Made by a program: the position numbers and the translations under genes
The notes under the pieces: model-generated
Databases searched by the model: none
The model's input: only the letters and a program-made list of their open reading frames with translations
Told to the model about the DNA's origin: nothing
DNA from: Streptomyces misionensis
GTDB taxonomy: Bacteria; Actinomycetota; Actinomycetes; Streptomycetales; Streptomycetaceae
Direction: 5' to 3'
Length of the DNA stretch: 64,000 nt
NCBI RefSeq assembly: GCF_900104815.1
Contig: NZ_FNTD01000004.1
Coordinates: forward strand, 3,736,501 to 3,800,500
Shown: piece by piece, positions 9,118-17,567 of the stretch
Position numbering within the stretch: position 1 is the first letter of the stretch
Layout of the letters: each line of letters opens with the position of its first letter

Positions 9118-9840
9118 GTGACCGCACCCCGCACCCAGCTGTTCTGCGTGCCCCACGCCGGAGGCTCCGCCGGAGTCTTCCGGCCCTGGCAGCGCACGTT
9201 CCCCGACCACATCGACGTGGTCCCCCTCGAACCCGCCGGGCGCGGCACCCGCCGCTCGGAGGACTTCGCCACCCAGGTGCCGCAGGCCGCCGCCGACCTG
9301 GCCGGACTGCTCCTCGACCGGCTCGACACGGACCGGTTCTTCCTGCTCGGCCACTGCATGGGCGCCCTGATCGCCTACGAGATGGTCCACCACCTCGAAC
9401 GCGCCGGCCTGCCCACCCCGCACACCCTGATCGTGTCCGGCCGCAACCCCCCGCACCTGCAGACCGAGTGGGGCAAGCGGGTGGCCAAGCTGCCCGACGA
9501 CGAACTCTTCGCGGAACTGCGCTCCGTGGGCGGAGTCCCCAAGGGACTCAGCCGCGCCATGGCCGACGGCTTCCTGCACATCATCCGCAACGACCAGGCC
9601 ATGGTGCACGCCTACACCCCGACCGACCCGCCGCCCGTCGTCGACGTACCCGTGCACGTCCTGGCGGGCCGCGAGGACGAGATGACGCACCCCGACCGGC
9701 TGCTCGGCTGGTCGGCGTACACCACGGGCCCGGTCGAGGTCGAACACCTCACCGGCGGCCACTACTTCCTCTACGACTGGCCCGACCACGTCGCGTCCCG
9801 GGTGGCCGGCTGGACGGCACAGGAGGCGGTCACCGCATGA
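9118..9840 (+). CDS. Type II thioesterase-like hydrolase with cysteine nucleophile
   Basis: A 240-residue alpha/beta hydrolase of the thioesterase family that goes with PKS/NRPS systems. It has the family start (LFCVPHAGGSAGVFRPWQ) and the C-terminal His215 (GGHYFLYD). The nucleophile elbow reads GHCMGA, so Cys80 replaces the usual Ser of GHSMGA. The GTG start has AAAGGAG upstream. The last bases overlap the AKR start (ATGA). It may release or cyclise the acyl chain, or edit the ACP. Cys-type thioesterases are known in some strained-ring (beta-lactone, beta-lactam) pathways, so the substitution is informative. Activity is inferred. Confidence 0.88.
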   Translation: MTAPRTQLFCVPHAGGSAGVFRPWQRTFPDHIDVVPLEPAGRGTRRSEDFATQVPQAAADLAGLLLDRLDTDRFFLLGHCMGALIAYEMVHHLERAGLPTPHTLIVSGRNPPHLQTEWGKRVAKLPDDELFAELRSVGGVPKGLSRAMADGFLHIIRNDQAMVHAYTPTDPPPVVDVPVHVLAGREDEMTHPDRLLGWSAYTTGPVEVEHLTGGHYFLYDWPDHVASRVAGWTAQEAVTA

Positions 9841-10871
9841 AGTACCGCCACCTGGGCACCACCGGCATCCGCGTCAGCAGCCTCTGCCTGGGCACCCTGA
9901 TGTTCGGCTCCTGGGGCAACAAGAGCGCCGACGACTCCGTCCGCATCATCCACCGTGCGCTCGAAGCGGGCATCAACTACATCGACACGGCCGACTCCTA
10001 CTCCCGCGGCGAGTCCGAGGAGATCGTCGGCAAGGCCCTGTCGATGTCCGGCCGCAGGGACCGCGTGATCCTGGCGACCAAGGTGCACTCCCCGATGGGC
10101 GTCGACCCCAACTCGCGTGGTAACTCCCGTCGTTGGATTCACCAGGCGGTGGACAACAGCCTGCGCCGCCTGGGCACCGAGTGGATCGACCTCTACCAGG
10201 TGCACCGGCCCGACCCGCACACGGACATCGACGAGACCCTCGGCGCGCTCACGGATCTCGTACGGGCCGGGAAGATCCGCTACTTCGGCAGTTCGACGTT
10301 CCCCGCCCACCAGATCGTCGAGGCCCAGTGGACCGCCGAACGCCGCCACCGGGAACGCTTCGTCTGCGAACAGCCCCCGTACTCGCTGCTCGCCCGCGAG
10401 ATCGAGACGGACGTGCTGCCCACCTGCCTCAAGTACGGCATCGGTACGGCCACGTGGAGCCCGCTGGCCGGCGGCTGGCTCACCGGGCGCTACCGCAAGG
10501 GTCAGGAGATCGCCCGGACCGGGCGGGCCGGCCGCTGGGGCAAGCGGTACGACATGTCGACCGAGGCGAACCAGCGCAAGCTCGACGCGGTGGAGCAACT
10601 GGCCGTGCTGGCCGAGGAGTCGGGCCTCAGCCTGATCCATCTCGCCCTCGCCTTCGTCATGGAGCATCCCGGCGTGACCTCGGCGATCGTCGGGCCCCGC
10701 ACGATGGAACAACTGGAGAGTCAGCTGGGAGCGGCCGACGTACGGCTCCCCCGGGACGTCCTCGACCGGATCGACGAGATCGTCCCGCCGGGTCGCACCC
10801 TCAACCCGGAGGACGGCGGCTGGAGCCCACCGGAACTCGCCGACGCTTCGCTGCGGCGACGCGGGCACTGA
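9837..10871 (+). CDS. Aldo/keto reductase
   Basis: A 344-residue NADPH-dependent TIM-barrel reductase. The family opening MKYRHLGTTGIRVSSLCLGTLMFG is present, with the catalytic set Asp and Tyr (YIDTADSYSRGESEE), Lys (ILATKVH) and His (DLYQVHRPD). The C-terminal cofactor region includes TSAIVGPRTMEQLE. The start overlaps the thioesterase stop (ATGA), so the two are translationally coupled. In this cluster it is the only obvious reductase and could reduce a keto or aldehyde group on the released product. The family is also common in general metabolism. Confidence 0.9.
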   Translation: MKYRHLGTTGIRVSSLCLGTLMFGSWGNKSADDSVRIIHRALEAGINYIDTADSYSRGESEEIVGKALSMSGRRDRVILATKVHSPMGVDPNSRGNSRRWIHQAVDNSLRRLGTEWIDLYQVHRPDPHTDIDETLGALTDLVRAGKIRYFGSSTFPAHQIVEAQWTAERRHRERFVCEQPPYSLLAREIETDVLPTCLKYGIGTATWSPLAGGWLTGRYRKGQEIARTGRAGRWGKRYDMSTEANQRKLDAVEQLAVLAEESGLSLIHLALAFVMEHPGVTSAIVGPRTMEQLESQLGAADVRLPRDVLDRIDEIVPPGRTLNPEDGGWSPPELADASLRRRGH

Positions 10872-10889
10872 GGACGAGAGGAGGACGGC

Positions 10890-11687
10890 ATGTCCGTCAC
10901 GAGCGAGGAGCAGCGGCCGGCGACCACGGTCCAGGCGATCCCCGACGACCTGGCAGACCCGGCGTCCGGTCTGGCCCCGGCCGGCTGGCGGCGACGGGCC
11001 GAGCACCGCTTCGAGATCGACGCCCGCTACGACAGCGGCGACCAGCCGCTCGTCCTGGCGCACGCGGTACGGCTCGCGGCCCTGGCGGTCGCCCACGAGG
11101 CCTACCGAGTGCCCCGGGGCCATCACTGCGTCTTCCGGTCCCTGTCCTGCGCGCCCGCGGAGCCCGGCCCGCTCGCCCTGCCGCGGGGCACCCCGATCAC
11201 GATCGGCCTCGACTGCCTCGACCCCGACCTGCGCCGCGGACAACTGGTCGGCGCGGGCTTCAGGGGCGAGGTCCGCACCGAGGACCGCTCGCTGGGCACC
11301 GGACAGGTGGACTTCGCGTTCCTCTCCCCGGCCGTGTACCGGTTCGTCCGCGGCACCCCGGGGCAGGCTGCGCCGGACGCACCGCCGTGGACCGGGTCGT
11401 CCGCACAGGAGTTCCGTCCGCGGCCGGACCAGCTGACCTTCCGGGGAGCACCGGTGGACCACATCCCCGGAATGACCCTCGCCGAGGCCCTGCTGGAGAT
11501 GGTGCGCGACCAGACCGACGGTGCCCGGGTGACCCACTTCTCCAGCACGTTCACGGGCTACACGGTCCCCGACACCCCGTGCTCCCTCCGCCTCCGCCCC
11601 GCCGACGCGGACGGGACGCGGAGATACGAGGTGCTCGCGGTGCAGTCCGGGCGGACGGTCTGCACCGGGACCGCCGTCGTGACCTGA
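10890..11687 (+). CDS. AfsA-type (A-factor biosynthesis) double hotdog protein
   Basis: A 265-residue protein with two hotdog-like halves. The second has the AfsA signature FRGAPVDHIPGMTLAEALLEM followed by the strand run HFSSTFTGYTVPDTPCSL and VCTGTAVV. In A-factor synthesis AfsA joins a beta-ketoacyl-ACP with a C3 glycerol-derived unit. Here the gene closes an operon that can make a beta-ketoacyl-ACP (ACP, KS, ligase), so a butanolide, butenolide or furan-like product is a reasonable hypothesis. ATG 10890 has GAGGAGGA upstream. No receptor (ArpA/TetR-type) gene is adjacent, which is unusual for a signalling system. Confidence 0.8.
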   Translation: MSVTSEEQRPATTVQAIPDDLADPASGLAPAGWRRRAEHRFEIDARYDSGDQPLVLAHAVRLAALAVAHEAYRVPRGHHCVFRSLSCAPAEPGPLALPRGTPITIGLDCLDPDLRRGQLVGAGFRGEVRTEDRSLGTGQVDFAFLSPAVYRFVRGTPGQAAPDAPPWTGSSAQEFRPRPDQLTFRGAPVDHIPGMTLAEALLEMVRDQTDGARVTHFSSTFTGYTVPDTPCSLRLRPADADGTRRYEVLAVQSGRTVCTGTAVVT

Positions 11688-11776
11688 GCCGCGTACGCCG
11701 GCCCGCGGCTGCGAGAGCGACGCGCGCCCATTCCGTGGAGGCCCGGCACGACCGGATTCGCCCGGCTCCCTGAGAA

Positions 11777-11805
11777 GCCCAGGTCAGTAGCGCTCTGACC
11801 TGGGC
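11777..11805. terminator. Hairpin terminator at the end of the acyl operon, formerly beside the tRNA
   Basis: A perfect 11-bp stem, GCCCAGGTCAG (11777-11787) with CTGACCTGGGC (11795-11805), and a 7-base loop. It ends 13 bases from the left att core, so before the element inserted it lay directly downstream of the tRNA-Thr 3' end and could terminate both transcripts. Confidence 0.75.
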
Positions 11806-11818
11806 CTCGGCCTCAGTG

Positions 11819-11861
11819 GAGCCCCCTGTCGGATTCGAACCGACGACCTTCGCTTTACAAG
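11819..11861. repeat. Left attachment site core (attL)
   Basis: 43 bases identical to 18973-19015, starting GAGCCCCCTGTCGG and ending GCTTTACAAG. This is the 3' portion of the tRNA-Thr gene including the T arm and anticodon loop. After 11861 the sequence no longer matches a tRNA, so this copy is only the duplicated fragment and the intact tRNA is at the other end. Confidence 0.95.
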
Positions 11862-11944
11862 TTCGACTGCAGCTTGGCTCTGGTGCGGAGCTGCATGGTC
11901 GCCTCGGTCGAACGGAGCCGTAGCCGTGTGTTGGTGTACGGGGT

Positions 11945-11967
11945 CGTTGATGTCACTCGTGGATGTC
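11945..11967 (+). repeat. Putative integrase arm-type site, left
   Basis: GTTGATGTCA, two bases, CGTGGATG; the same pattern recurs in the same orientation at 18900-18922. The copies lie just inside each end of the element, which is where tyrosine integrases bind arm sites. Confidence 0.55.
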
Positions 11968-12024
11968 AGGGGGCGTGCGACGAAGGCCCTGGTCAAGACT
12001 CCACGGAACGGCTTGGATGAGCGG

Positions 12025-12774
12025 GTGATCGCTCTTCCACGAAGACACGTCCGCACCGTAGGTGCCATGGCCGCGATACTGAGCAGCCTGCTCCTGGGTA
12101 GCTGCAGTGCAAAGGCTGCGAGCAGCACTGGCCATCTTGGCTCCAGTGCCCAGCCGACCTCCGCCAAGCCTGCTGCCGCGCCCGCGGGTTCAGGCATGCC
12201 CGCGTTGACCACGGCCCAGCTCATCAAACGGCTAATCACTCCCGACGAACTCGGCCTCGGCTACAAGTCCTTTGGTGACAACCAGACGGGAGTGGACCAA
12301 CCGCCAGGCTTCCATACGCTCAAGCCTGGATCGGTCGCTTGTACCGACGCCATGGGCTCCTTCGCAATGAATCCCCGGGTTGGCAGGCTCTCGGCTAAGC
12401 AGTTCGCCGCCCGCACACTGGCAAACCCCACGACCGGGGCAGGCCTGAATGAATGGGTGGGCTCCTTCTCCAGCCCGGCCCAGGCCGAGCACGCCACAAA
12501 CAACCTGCTGGCCGACGCGGCCACTTGCCCTACCGCGACCGTCACCTCACCGACACCCCCGGCGACAATGACTCTGACCCGGGTACCTGCTCCGCACTAC
12601 GGCGATCAGAGCGCAGAACTTCTCGCCGGCGGCACTGGCGTCACCGTTGCCGAGCCGATCCTCATCATCCGATACGGAGCAAACCTGATGGCACTCACCA
12701 TCGAGCCTCTCCACAACGGCGACGCCCTGGTCGCCGACGCTGCCGCGGCCGCCAACAAGCGCTTCATCAGCTGA
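12025..12774 (+). CDS. Lipoprotein of unknown function (PknH-sensor-like?)
   Basis: A 249-residue predicted lipoprotein. GTG 12025 gives a basic n-region (ALPRRHVRT), then a hydrophobic stretch ending in lipobox LLGSC; the frame is also open further upstream, and ATG 12067 is possible but would lack the basic leader. The mature part begins with a Ser/Ala/Pro linker, then a compact domain with two Cys (VACTDAM and ATCPTA) and an IRYGANLMALTIEP strand. This resembles the extracellular sensor domain seen in mycobacterial PknH and related lipoproteins, at low certainty. It lies inside the integrative element next to attL, so it is cargo. Confidence 0.65.
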   Translation: MIALPRRHVRTVGAMAAILSSLLLGSCSAKAASSTGHLGSSAQPTSAKPAAAPAGSGMPALTTAQLIKRLITPDELGLGYKSFGDNQTGVDQPPGFHTLKPGSVACTDAMGSFAMNPRVGRLSAKQFAARTLANPTTGAGLNEWVGSFSSPAQAEHATNNLLADAATCPTATVTSPTPPATMTLTRVPAPHYGDQSAELLAGGTGVTVAEPILIIRYGANLMALTIEPLHNGDALVADAAAAANKRFIS

Positions 12775-13808
12775 GCGCAAGGCCTCCTGCGGCTAGGGAT
12801 CTGACGCGTGCAGGCGCACGCTTTCCAAGTCTGTTGGTGCCTCATGGGGCGGCGTGCAGGGGCGTTCACCTGCGTTCGCGGTGGGTCGGCAGCTACTGCG
12901 GGGACGGCACGGGGCCTCGGCTGAATGACCGTGAACGCGGCTGAATGAGACGGAAACTGAGACGGCCCGGCACGGAGCCAGACCATCTCTACCTGGTGCA
13001 ACCTTCTGATCCGTAGCTCTAGAGAGATGGGTCGGAGACGGTCATACAGGTTGCGTTCTGGCCTCAACGGGGCGCTACGGGGTGGGGCTGGTTGCTGGGG
13101 TTGCTGTACTTCGTTGCTGTACCGCTGACTGCTAGGAACAGCGCGAGGAAGGCCGTAGCGTCCGCGTTGGCGCCCACCGTCCTGGCCCAAGTCGGGGACG
13201 CGAGCAGGACCACTACTGGCTATGACACGCAGTGCTCTATAAGGGACAAGCTCATGGCTGAGCCTCCGGATTCAGTAGACCACCTGCCGCAATGCCTGCC
13301 AGCATGCACGGTCAGGTGGGCCCTTGATCTGCTGGCAGGAGGCTAGCGAGGATCGGCCATGACACCGACTCGCCCCGGTGACTCTCGGATGTGCCGCTAA
13401 GCACGGCAATGATCAGGAGCTAGGTGACTGCGCCGGGAGCTGACGGCGGCCGCCATCGAACAGGTCGTATGAACCTCAGCTGCCGACAGCCAGCCACGAC
13501 GGCGAACGCGCCGACCGACCAGGCGCGCGTATGTCTCGCTGCACCCCCACCGGCCTCAGCCACGGTGCAGTGCCGTCGCCGGGAGATGCCACGCCGGCCG
13601 GTGCGGATGTTGTTCGCCGTCTAGTCCACGACTAAGTTGCGTCGGGGGATCCACTTCTGTCGAACGTATCCTCGCTAGTCAAGACGCCCCCCCCGCGCTC
13701 AGTTCGGGCCCTATGGCTGATGGACCGTCATGGAGGCTAGACGTCATATGCGTTGACCAGTCCAGTCCGGGACCTGCACATGATCAGGCACATCGGTTAC
13801 GGTGAGCT
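12775..13808. other. 1-kb stretch without a convincing gene
   Basis: Only short frames with no family resemblance or good start sites were found. It contains one copy of the dispersed ~100-bp repeat (13471-13578). It may be the scar of lost transfer genes. Confidence 0.6.
13471..13578 (+). repeat. Dispersed ~100-bp repeat, copy A
   Basis: Aligns without gaps for 95 bases (about 87% identical by eye) to 39014-39122, and more loosely to 39358-39457. All copies contain CTCAG near the start, a CAGGCGCGCGT core and CCTCAGCCACG near the end. All three lie in the two islands. Confidence 0.8.
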
Positions 13809-14834
13809 ATGAGCGATGTCACCTTCCTCAGGCAGCGAGAGCCCGTCGATGAATACGGTCGCGCTTTGTACGCCATCTCCCGCTCCATCTTGAGAGCGAT
13901 GCTTGACCAGTTGAGCACTCAGGACCTTACCGACCTGAACGTCGATCGAGTCGACGTTACAATGCGTCAGCTTTCGCACTACGTTCGCCTCGAACGGGAT
14001 AAGGGAATGCGAGGAGATGGCTTTGAATGGGCCGTTCACGAGGCGATTGCCGGTAATGAACCACTGGTTACCGAGCTTGTCGCTGACGCGCTGGCCCGCA
14101 CCTCGCCCAAAGTATTCCGCGGCTCGTCTGGAACCTCCTCACTTCTTTTCGGGTATGAGCGCGCGAAGTACCTGGGATTTCTCGAAGCAGTGGTCGAAAA
14201 TGCTGGAGAAGAGGCCGTCCTCCTTCCGGATAGCCAAGGAAGGCCATATAGGTTCGCCAGCGACTGGCTCAAGCATGCCGCACAGGGGGCGACCGCAGAG
14301 GTTCTCTTGGGTGAAAGAATCAAAAAAATCTGGAAGACGGACATCTTTCTTTCGGATGAAAACGCACGACGATACGCCGCCGCAACAATCAAAAGTAATC
14401 ATAGGCTTCTGGAAGGAGGGCCTGGACTCCGCGTAGCGATAGTGCCAGCAGCAACGGATCTGCGACCCGGTGTCCGATACGATCGAAGCCGCGGGCTTTG
14501 GCTCACCGTACTTCCCGACCCTGACGGCTTTATGGGGCTTTTCAACGACGCATACTGGTCCGTTGCATCAGCGGTATATACGATAGGCAAGCAGGAGCGG
14601 CCGCCTTACTACATGAAACCAAGCGTCAAGGGGCAGCGGGTGGCCGAGCAGATTGAAAAATATCCAACGGCTAAAGTAATCGACATTGAGAATGCCCTCG
14701 ATGAAGCCGCACAACAACATCTTGTCGAGGTAAAGCATCAGCTCGTCTCGGTAGAAGCACCCGAGTGGCTGCATATTAACGAACTGAGAACTCCGGTGAT
14801 TGCCCCGAGGCCGCATTTCGAACCGCTGGATTAA
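13809..14834 (+). CDS. Unrecognised protein, candidate PD-(D/E)XK-type nuclease
   Basis: A 341-residue soluble protein with no certain family. ATG 13809 follows GGTGAG. The middle section has features reminiscent of restriction-endonuclease folds. GDGFEWAVHEAI (near residue 70) resembles the opening helix of such domains. WKTDIFLSDENARRY is followed by AATIKSN and then LEGGPGLRVAIVP, a D...xK pattern plus the SxK-Nxx-LEGGPGLRxxIVP block found in several restriction-like proteins. Base composition is lower in GC than the neighbouring core genes, fitting acquisition. It is convergent with the DUF4231-type gene, and the two could form a defence pair. The nuclease call is inference. Confidence 0.55.
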   Translation: MSDVTFLRQREPVDEYGRALYAISRSILRAMLDQLSTQDLTDLNVDRVDVTMRQLSHYVRLERDKGMRGDGFEWAVHEAIAGNEPLVTELVADALARTSPKVFRGSSGTSSLLFGYERAKYLGFLEAVVENAGEEAVLLPDSQGRPYRFASDWLKHAAQGATAEVLLGERIKKIWKTDIFLSDENARRYAAATIKSNHRLLEGGPGLRVAIVPAATDLRPGVRYDRSRGLWLTVLPDPDGFMGLFNDAYWSVASAVYTIGKQERPPYYMKPSVKGQRVAEQIEKYPTAKVIDIENALDEAAQQHLVEVKHQLVSVEAPEWLHINELRTPVIAPRPHFEPLD

Positions 14835-14850
14835 CAGCTTTCTCGCTGCC

Positions 14851-14895
14851 GCGCGAATCGCTAGGCTTCAGATTTTTTAGCTCGGAGATTCGCGC
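14851..14895. terminator. Hairpin between convergent cargo genes
   Basis: GCGCGAATC (14851-14859) pairs with GATTCGCGC (14887-14895). The loop includes a T run. It lies between the two convergent cargo genes. Confidence 0.6.
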
Positions 14896-14943
14896 GCACT
14901 CGCGTATAAGGACTTTGCCCACCGGTGGGCGTGAGGGACCAGT

Positions 14944-15777
14944 TCAGATCACTTCTTGCTGACCTTGATGCGGCTGATCCAGTTGTTGTTCGCGTCGCCT
15001 CTGCTCAACTCGCATGGTTTCAACAGTGGCTGCGAACAGTTCCAGGTTATCCGCGTCCCCCTGCGTGTAAGGAGCGATGCCGAGGTCTAGGGCCGTAACG
15101 TGCTGTTCGATGTTGTCTGCAGTCTGCTGCAAATTGAATGCCCGTTCACGGGGCTTGAAGTATCCAGTGGCGGCAGTGATTACTGTGATGGTGAATCCCA
15201 AGCAGATGAGCGCCGCCTTGCCTGGTTGGGGTGGGTCATACCAAGCAGTGATCGCAGTGATCGCAGCCGAGCTGACAAAAAGTAGCCATTGCATCCAAAG
15301 GTGAACCCGGCGATAGTGCCGAGACTCTTTCCGTAGGCGACTTACCTCGGCTGGAGTTCTTTCCTTGTAAGATGCCTGACGTTCTACCGCTGAAGGCGTG
15401 AGACGTCTCGCTTCGAGGATTCGTCGCTCTTCCGCAAGTTCAAGGTCGAGTGCTAGTTTTGATACCGACGTGCCCTTATCTTCCCAATCCCAAAACTCTT
15501 CGGTGAACTCGATTCCGAACTGTAGGGCGGATGCCGCAGCAAAGACTACCGCGGTTATCAGAAATGCACCGTGGGCTGACCCGGGCATATCTTTGTTTAG
15601 CCAGATTGTGTTCTTTGTGGCAATCCACGCGAAGATGGAGAGCGCAAGGAGTGACGGTGTCCCGTAAAGTCCAGCGACCTGCAGGCGGCGATTCCTGATC
15701 CTGCGCTGCAGGTCGGCTACGTCCCGGCGGTGCTGAATCAATTCGTCGGTAGTGCTTCCGTAGCCGGGTGACGTCAT
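14944..15777 (-). CDS. DUF4231/SLATT-type membrane protein
   Basis: A 277-residue protein with two pairs of hydrophobic helices: LYGTPSLLALSIFAWIA with GAFLITAVVFAAASALQF, and LWMQWLLFVSSAAITAITAW with ALICLGFTITVITAATGYF. After these comes FKPRERAFNLQQTADNIEQHVTALDLGIAPY, which matches the conserved C-terminal part of DUF4231/SLATT proteins. SLATT-type proteins are predicted pore-forming effectors in nucleotide- or nuclease-linked anti-phage systems. ATG 15777 is used because GGAGGG lies 10 bases upstream. The gene sits in the element beside the candidate nuclease gene, in opposite orientation. Confidence 0.65.
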   Translation of the reverse strand: MTSPGYGSTTDELIQHRRDVADLQRRIRNRRLQVAGLYGTPSLLALSIFAWIATKNTIWLNKDMPGSAHGAFLITAVVFAAASALQFGIEFTEEFWDWEDKGTSVSKLALDLELAEERRILEARRLTPSAVERQASYKERTPAEVSRLRKESRHYRRVHLWMQWLLFVSSAAITAITAWYDPPQPGKAALICLGFTITVITAATGYFKPRERAFNLQQTADNIEQHVTALDLGIAPYTQGDADNLELFAATVETMRVEQRRREQQLDQPHQGQQEVI

Positions 15778-15957
15778 GGGGTTTAAGCCCTCCTGCACGA
15801 TACAACTTAGAGCGACGGCATGTTCTGCCGACGGTGACCTACCTGATTGCCCAAGGGGTAGTGTGCCAGCTATGAGTGCCGGGGATACCTGCGTTGAGTA
15901 CTTAGCCCTCTGTACTGTTCCGGGGCAGCGAAACAGCGGGCTTCGCGTCTAGCCGCC

Positions 15958-16109
15958 GGCTCCCATCCCGTCTGCCGTCGACCCACACACCGTGGAGCGG
16001 GCGTGGTTCCTGGCGTCCAGGTGGAGCGCGCCACTGTACGAACGACCTGTGCGCCAGGGGCCGCGTCTGCTCGGCTCTGCCTGGGTCGACGGTGCACGGG
16101 ATGGGAGCC
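15958..16109. repeat. 152-base imperfect palindrome
   Basis: GGCTCCCATCCCGT (15958-15971) is the exact reverse complement of 16096-16109. CCGTCGACCCA near 15975 also pairs with its partner near 16083. TGGCGTCCAGGT (16011-16022) pairs with ACCTGTGCGCCA (16045-16056) with two mismatches. All pairs share one centre (about 16033.5). It could fold into a long hairpin. Its place near rep suggests a possible single-strand origin, but function is unproven. Confidence 0.75.
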
Positions 16110-16244
16110 TCCCACTCACGCCACTACGGACCCGCGGTCGGGAACGGCGCCCCCATCCCGGTACCGGCCTCCCCGCCGGAGGCGTCGTTCTGACCATGGC
16201 GGCTCCTGGTGGCACTCGCCTTGTGGTCTTCGTCGCTGCTATGC

Positions 16245-16319
16245 GCGCGGCACGGACACCGGCCGGGCTGGAGCGGGACGGAGGCAGGAGCGCAGGCCCG
16301 GCCGGGGGCCGGGCCGCGC
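16245..16319 (+). repeat. 75-bp repeat shared with the gpmA island, copy 1
   Basis: 72 of 75 bases match 42331-42405. It contains a GC-rich dyad (GGCCCGGCCGGGGGCCGGGCC). Recognisable rep homology begins about 20 bases downstream, so this may be the recombination point that removed the rep N terminus. Confidence 0.85.
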
Positions 16320-16337
16320 ACGCAGCGCTTGCGCGGC

Positions 16338-17567
16338 GACTTGACGGCCACCGCACCGAGTACGACGTCGACACCACCACGGGTGAGATCGGCCGCGTTC
16401 TCCAGCACCTCGACTCGACCACACTCCCGGCCGGCCAGCTGCTCGTCCGCTGACAACAACCGCCGCACCACCCGCTGCCCCGCCTGCGCCGAGGTCTACC
16501 GCCGCGACACCTTCCACCTCATCACCGCCGGCCTGCGCGGCGGCAAGGGCACCCCGGAACAGGTCGCAGCCCACCCCCGCGTCTTCGCCACCTTCACCGC
16601 CCCCGGCTTCGGCCCGGTCCACAACCGGCGCACCGACGGCCGCCCCTGCCGCTGCGGCACCCGTCACGGCCAGGACGACCACGCCCTTGGCGCACCGCTC
16701 GACCCGGACACGTACGACTACGAAGCGGCCGTGCTGTGGAACGCGCACGCCGGTCTCCTCTGGCGCCGCTTCTCCATCCACCTGCGCCGGGAGATCGCCA
16801 AGCGTGCTGGCCTGTCACAGCGCCGCTTCCGTGAACACGCCCGCGTCTCCTTCGCCAAGGTCGCCGAGTACCAGAAGCGCGGCGCCGTCCACTTCCACGC
16901 CGTGATCCGCCTCGACGGCCCCGGCGGCGGCGACACCCCGCCCCCGGCCTGGGCCACTGCCGAACTGCTCACCGTCGCCATCGAGGCTGCCGCCGCCAAG
17001 GCCCGCGTCGACGGCCCGGTCATCGACGGCCGCGCCCACACCTTCACCTTCGGCCGCCAGCTCGACGTCCGCACCATCCGCTCCGCCGACTTCAACGACG
17101 GCCAGGAGCTGACCGAGCGGGCCGTAGCGGCGTACATCGCCAAGTACGCCACCAAGGGCGCCGAAACCGCGACGGGCGCCCTCGACCGCCCCCTGAAGTT
17201 CGCCGCCGAACTCGCCCAGCTCGACATCAGCGACCACGCCCGCCGCCTCATCCGAACCGCCTGGACCCTCGGCGCCCGCAAGGACCTCGAACACCTCCGC
17301 CTGCGCGCCTGGGCCCACATGCTCGGCTTCCGCGGCCACTTCTCCACCAAGTCCCGCCGCTACTCCACCACCCTCGGCGTCCTCCGCGACGCCCGCGCCG
17401 AATGGCGCCGCGCACAAGCGACAGCAGCCAGCGGCCCGGTGACCGAGACGACGTACGTCCTCGCCCACTGGGTCTTCGCCGGCACCGGTCTGTCCGAGGC
17501 CGAAGCCTGGCTGGCCGCATCCCTCGAACCCGCTCCCGGAACGGAAGGAGAACCCACCCGTGCATGA
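16338..17567 (+). pseudogene. RepSA-type replication initiator, 5'-truncated and frameshifted
   Basis: Replication initiator of AICEs, acting at the excised circle. Homology starts at GHRTEYDVDTTTGEIG and runs in one frame to LLVR (TGA at 16451-16453), then resumes in another frame as NNRRTTRCPACAEVYRRD. Removing one A near 16453 restores LLVRCNNRRTTRCPAC, the family's Cys-rich motif. The rest is typical: DTFHLITAGLRGGKG, RHAR-like FREHARVSFAKVAEYQKRG, and VHFHAVIRLDGP with the HxH metal motif. The N-terminal part is missing upstream of the 75-bp repeat. The 3' end overlaps xis by eight bases. A sequencing error at the shift is possible. Confidence 0.8.

Larger units (their letters stand above)
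15778..16337. other. Non-coding region with palindrome and repeat upstream of rep remnant
   Basis: No convincing gene. It holds the promoter side of the DUF4231 gene, the 152-base palindrome (15958-16109) and the 75-bp repeat (16245-16319) that abuts the truncated start of rep. Confidence 0.6.

Noticed and set aside
13092..13624. Short plus-strand frames in the empty part of the AICE
   Set aside because: No ribosome sites or recognisable domains, and part of the region is the dispersed repeat.
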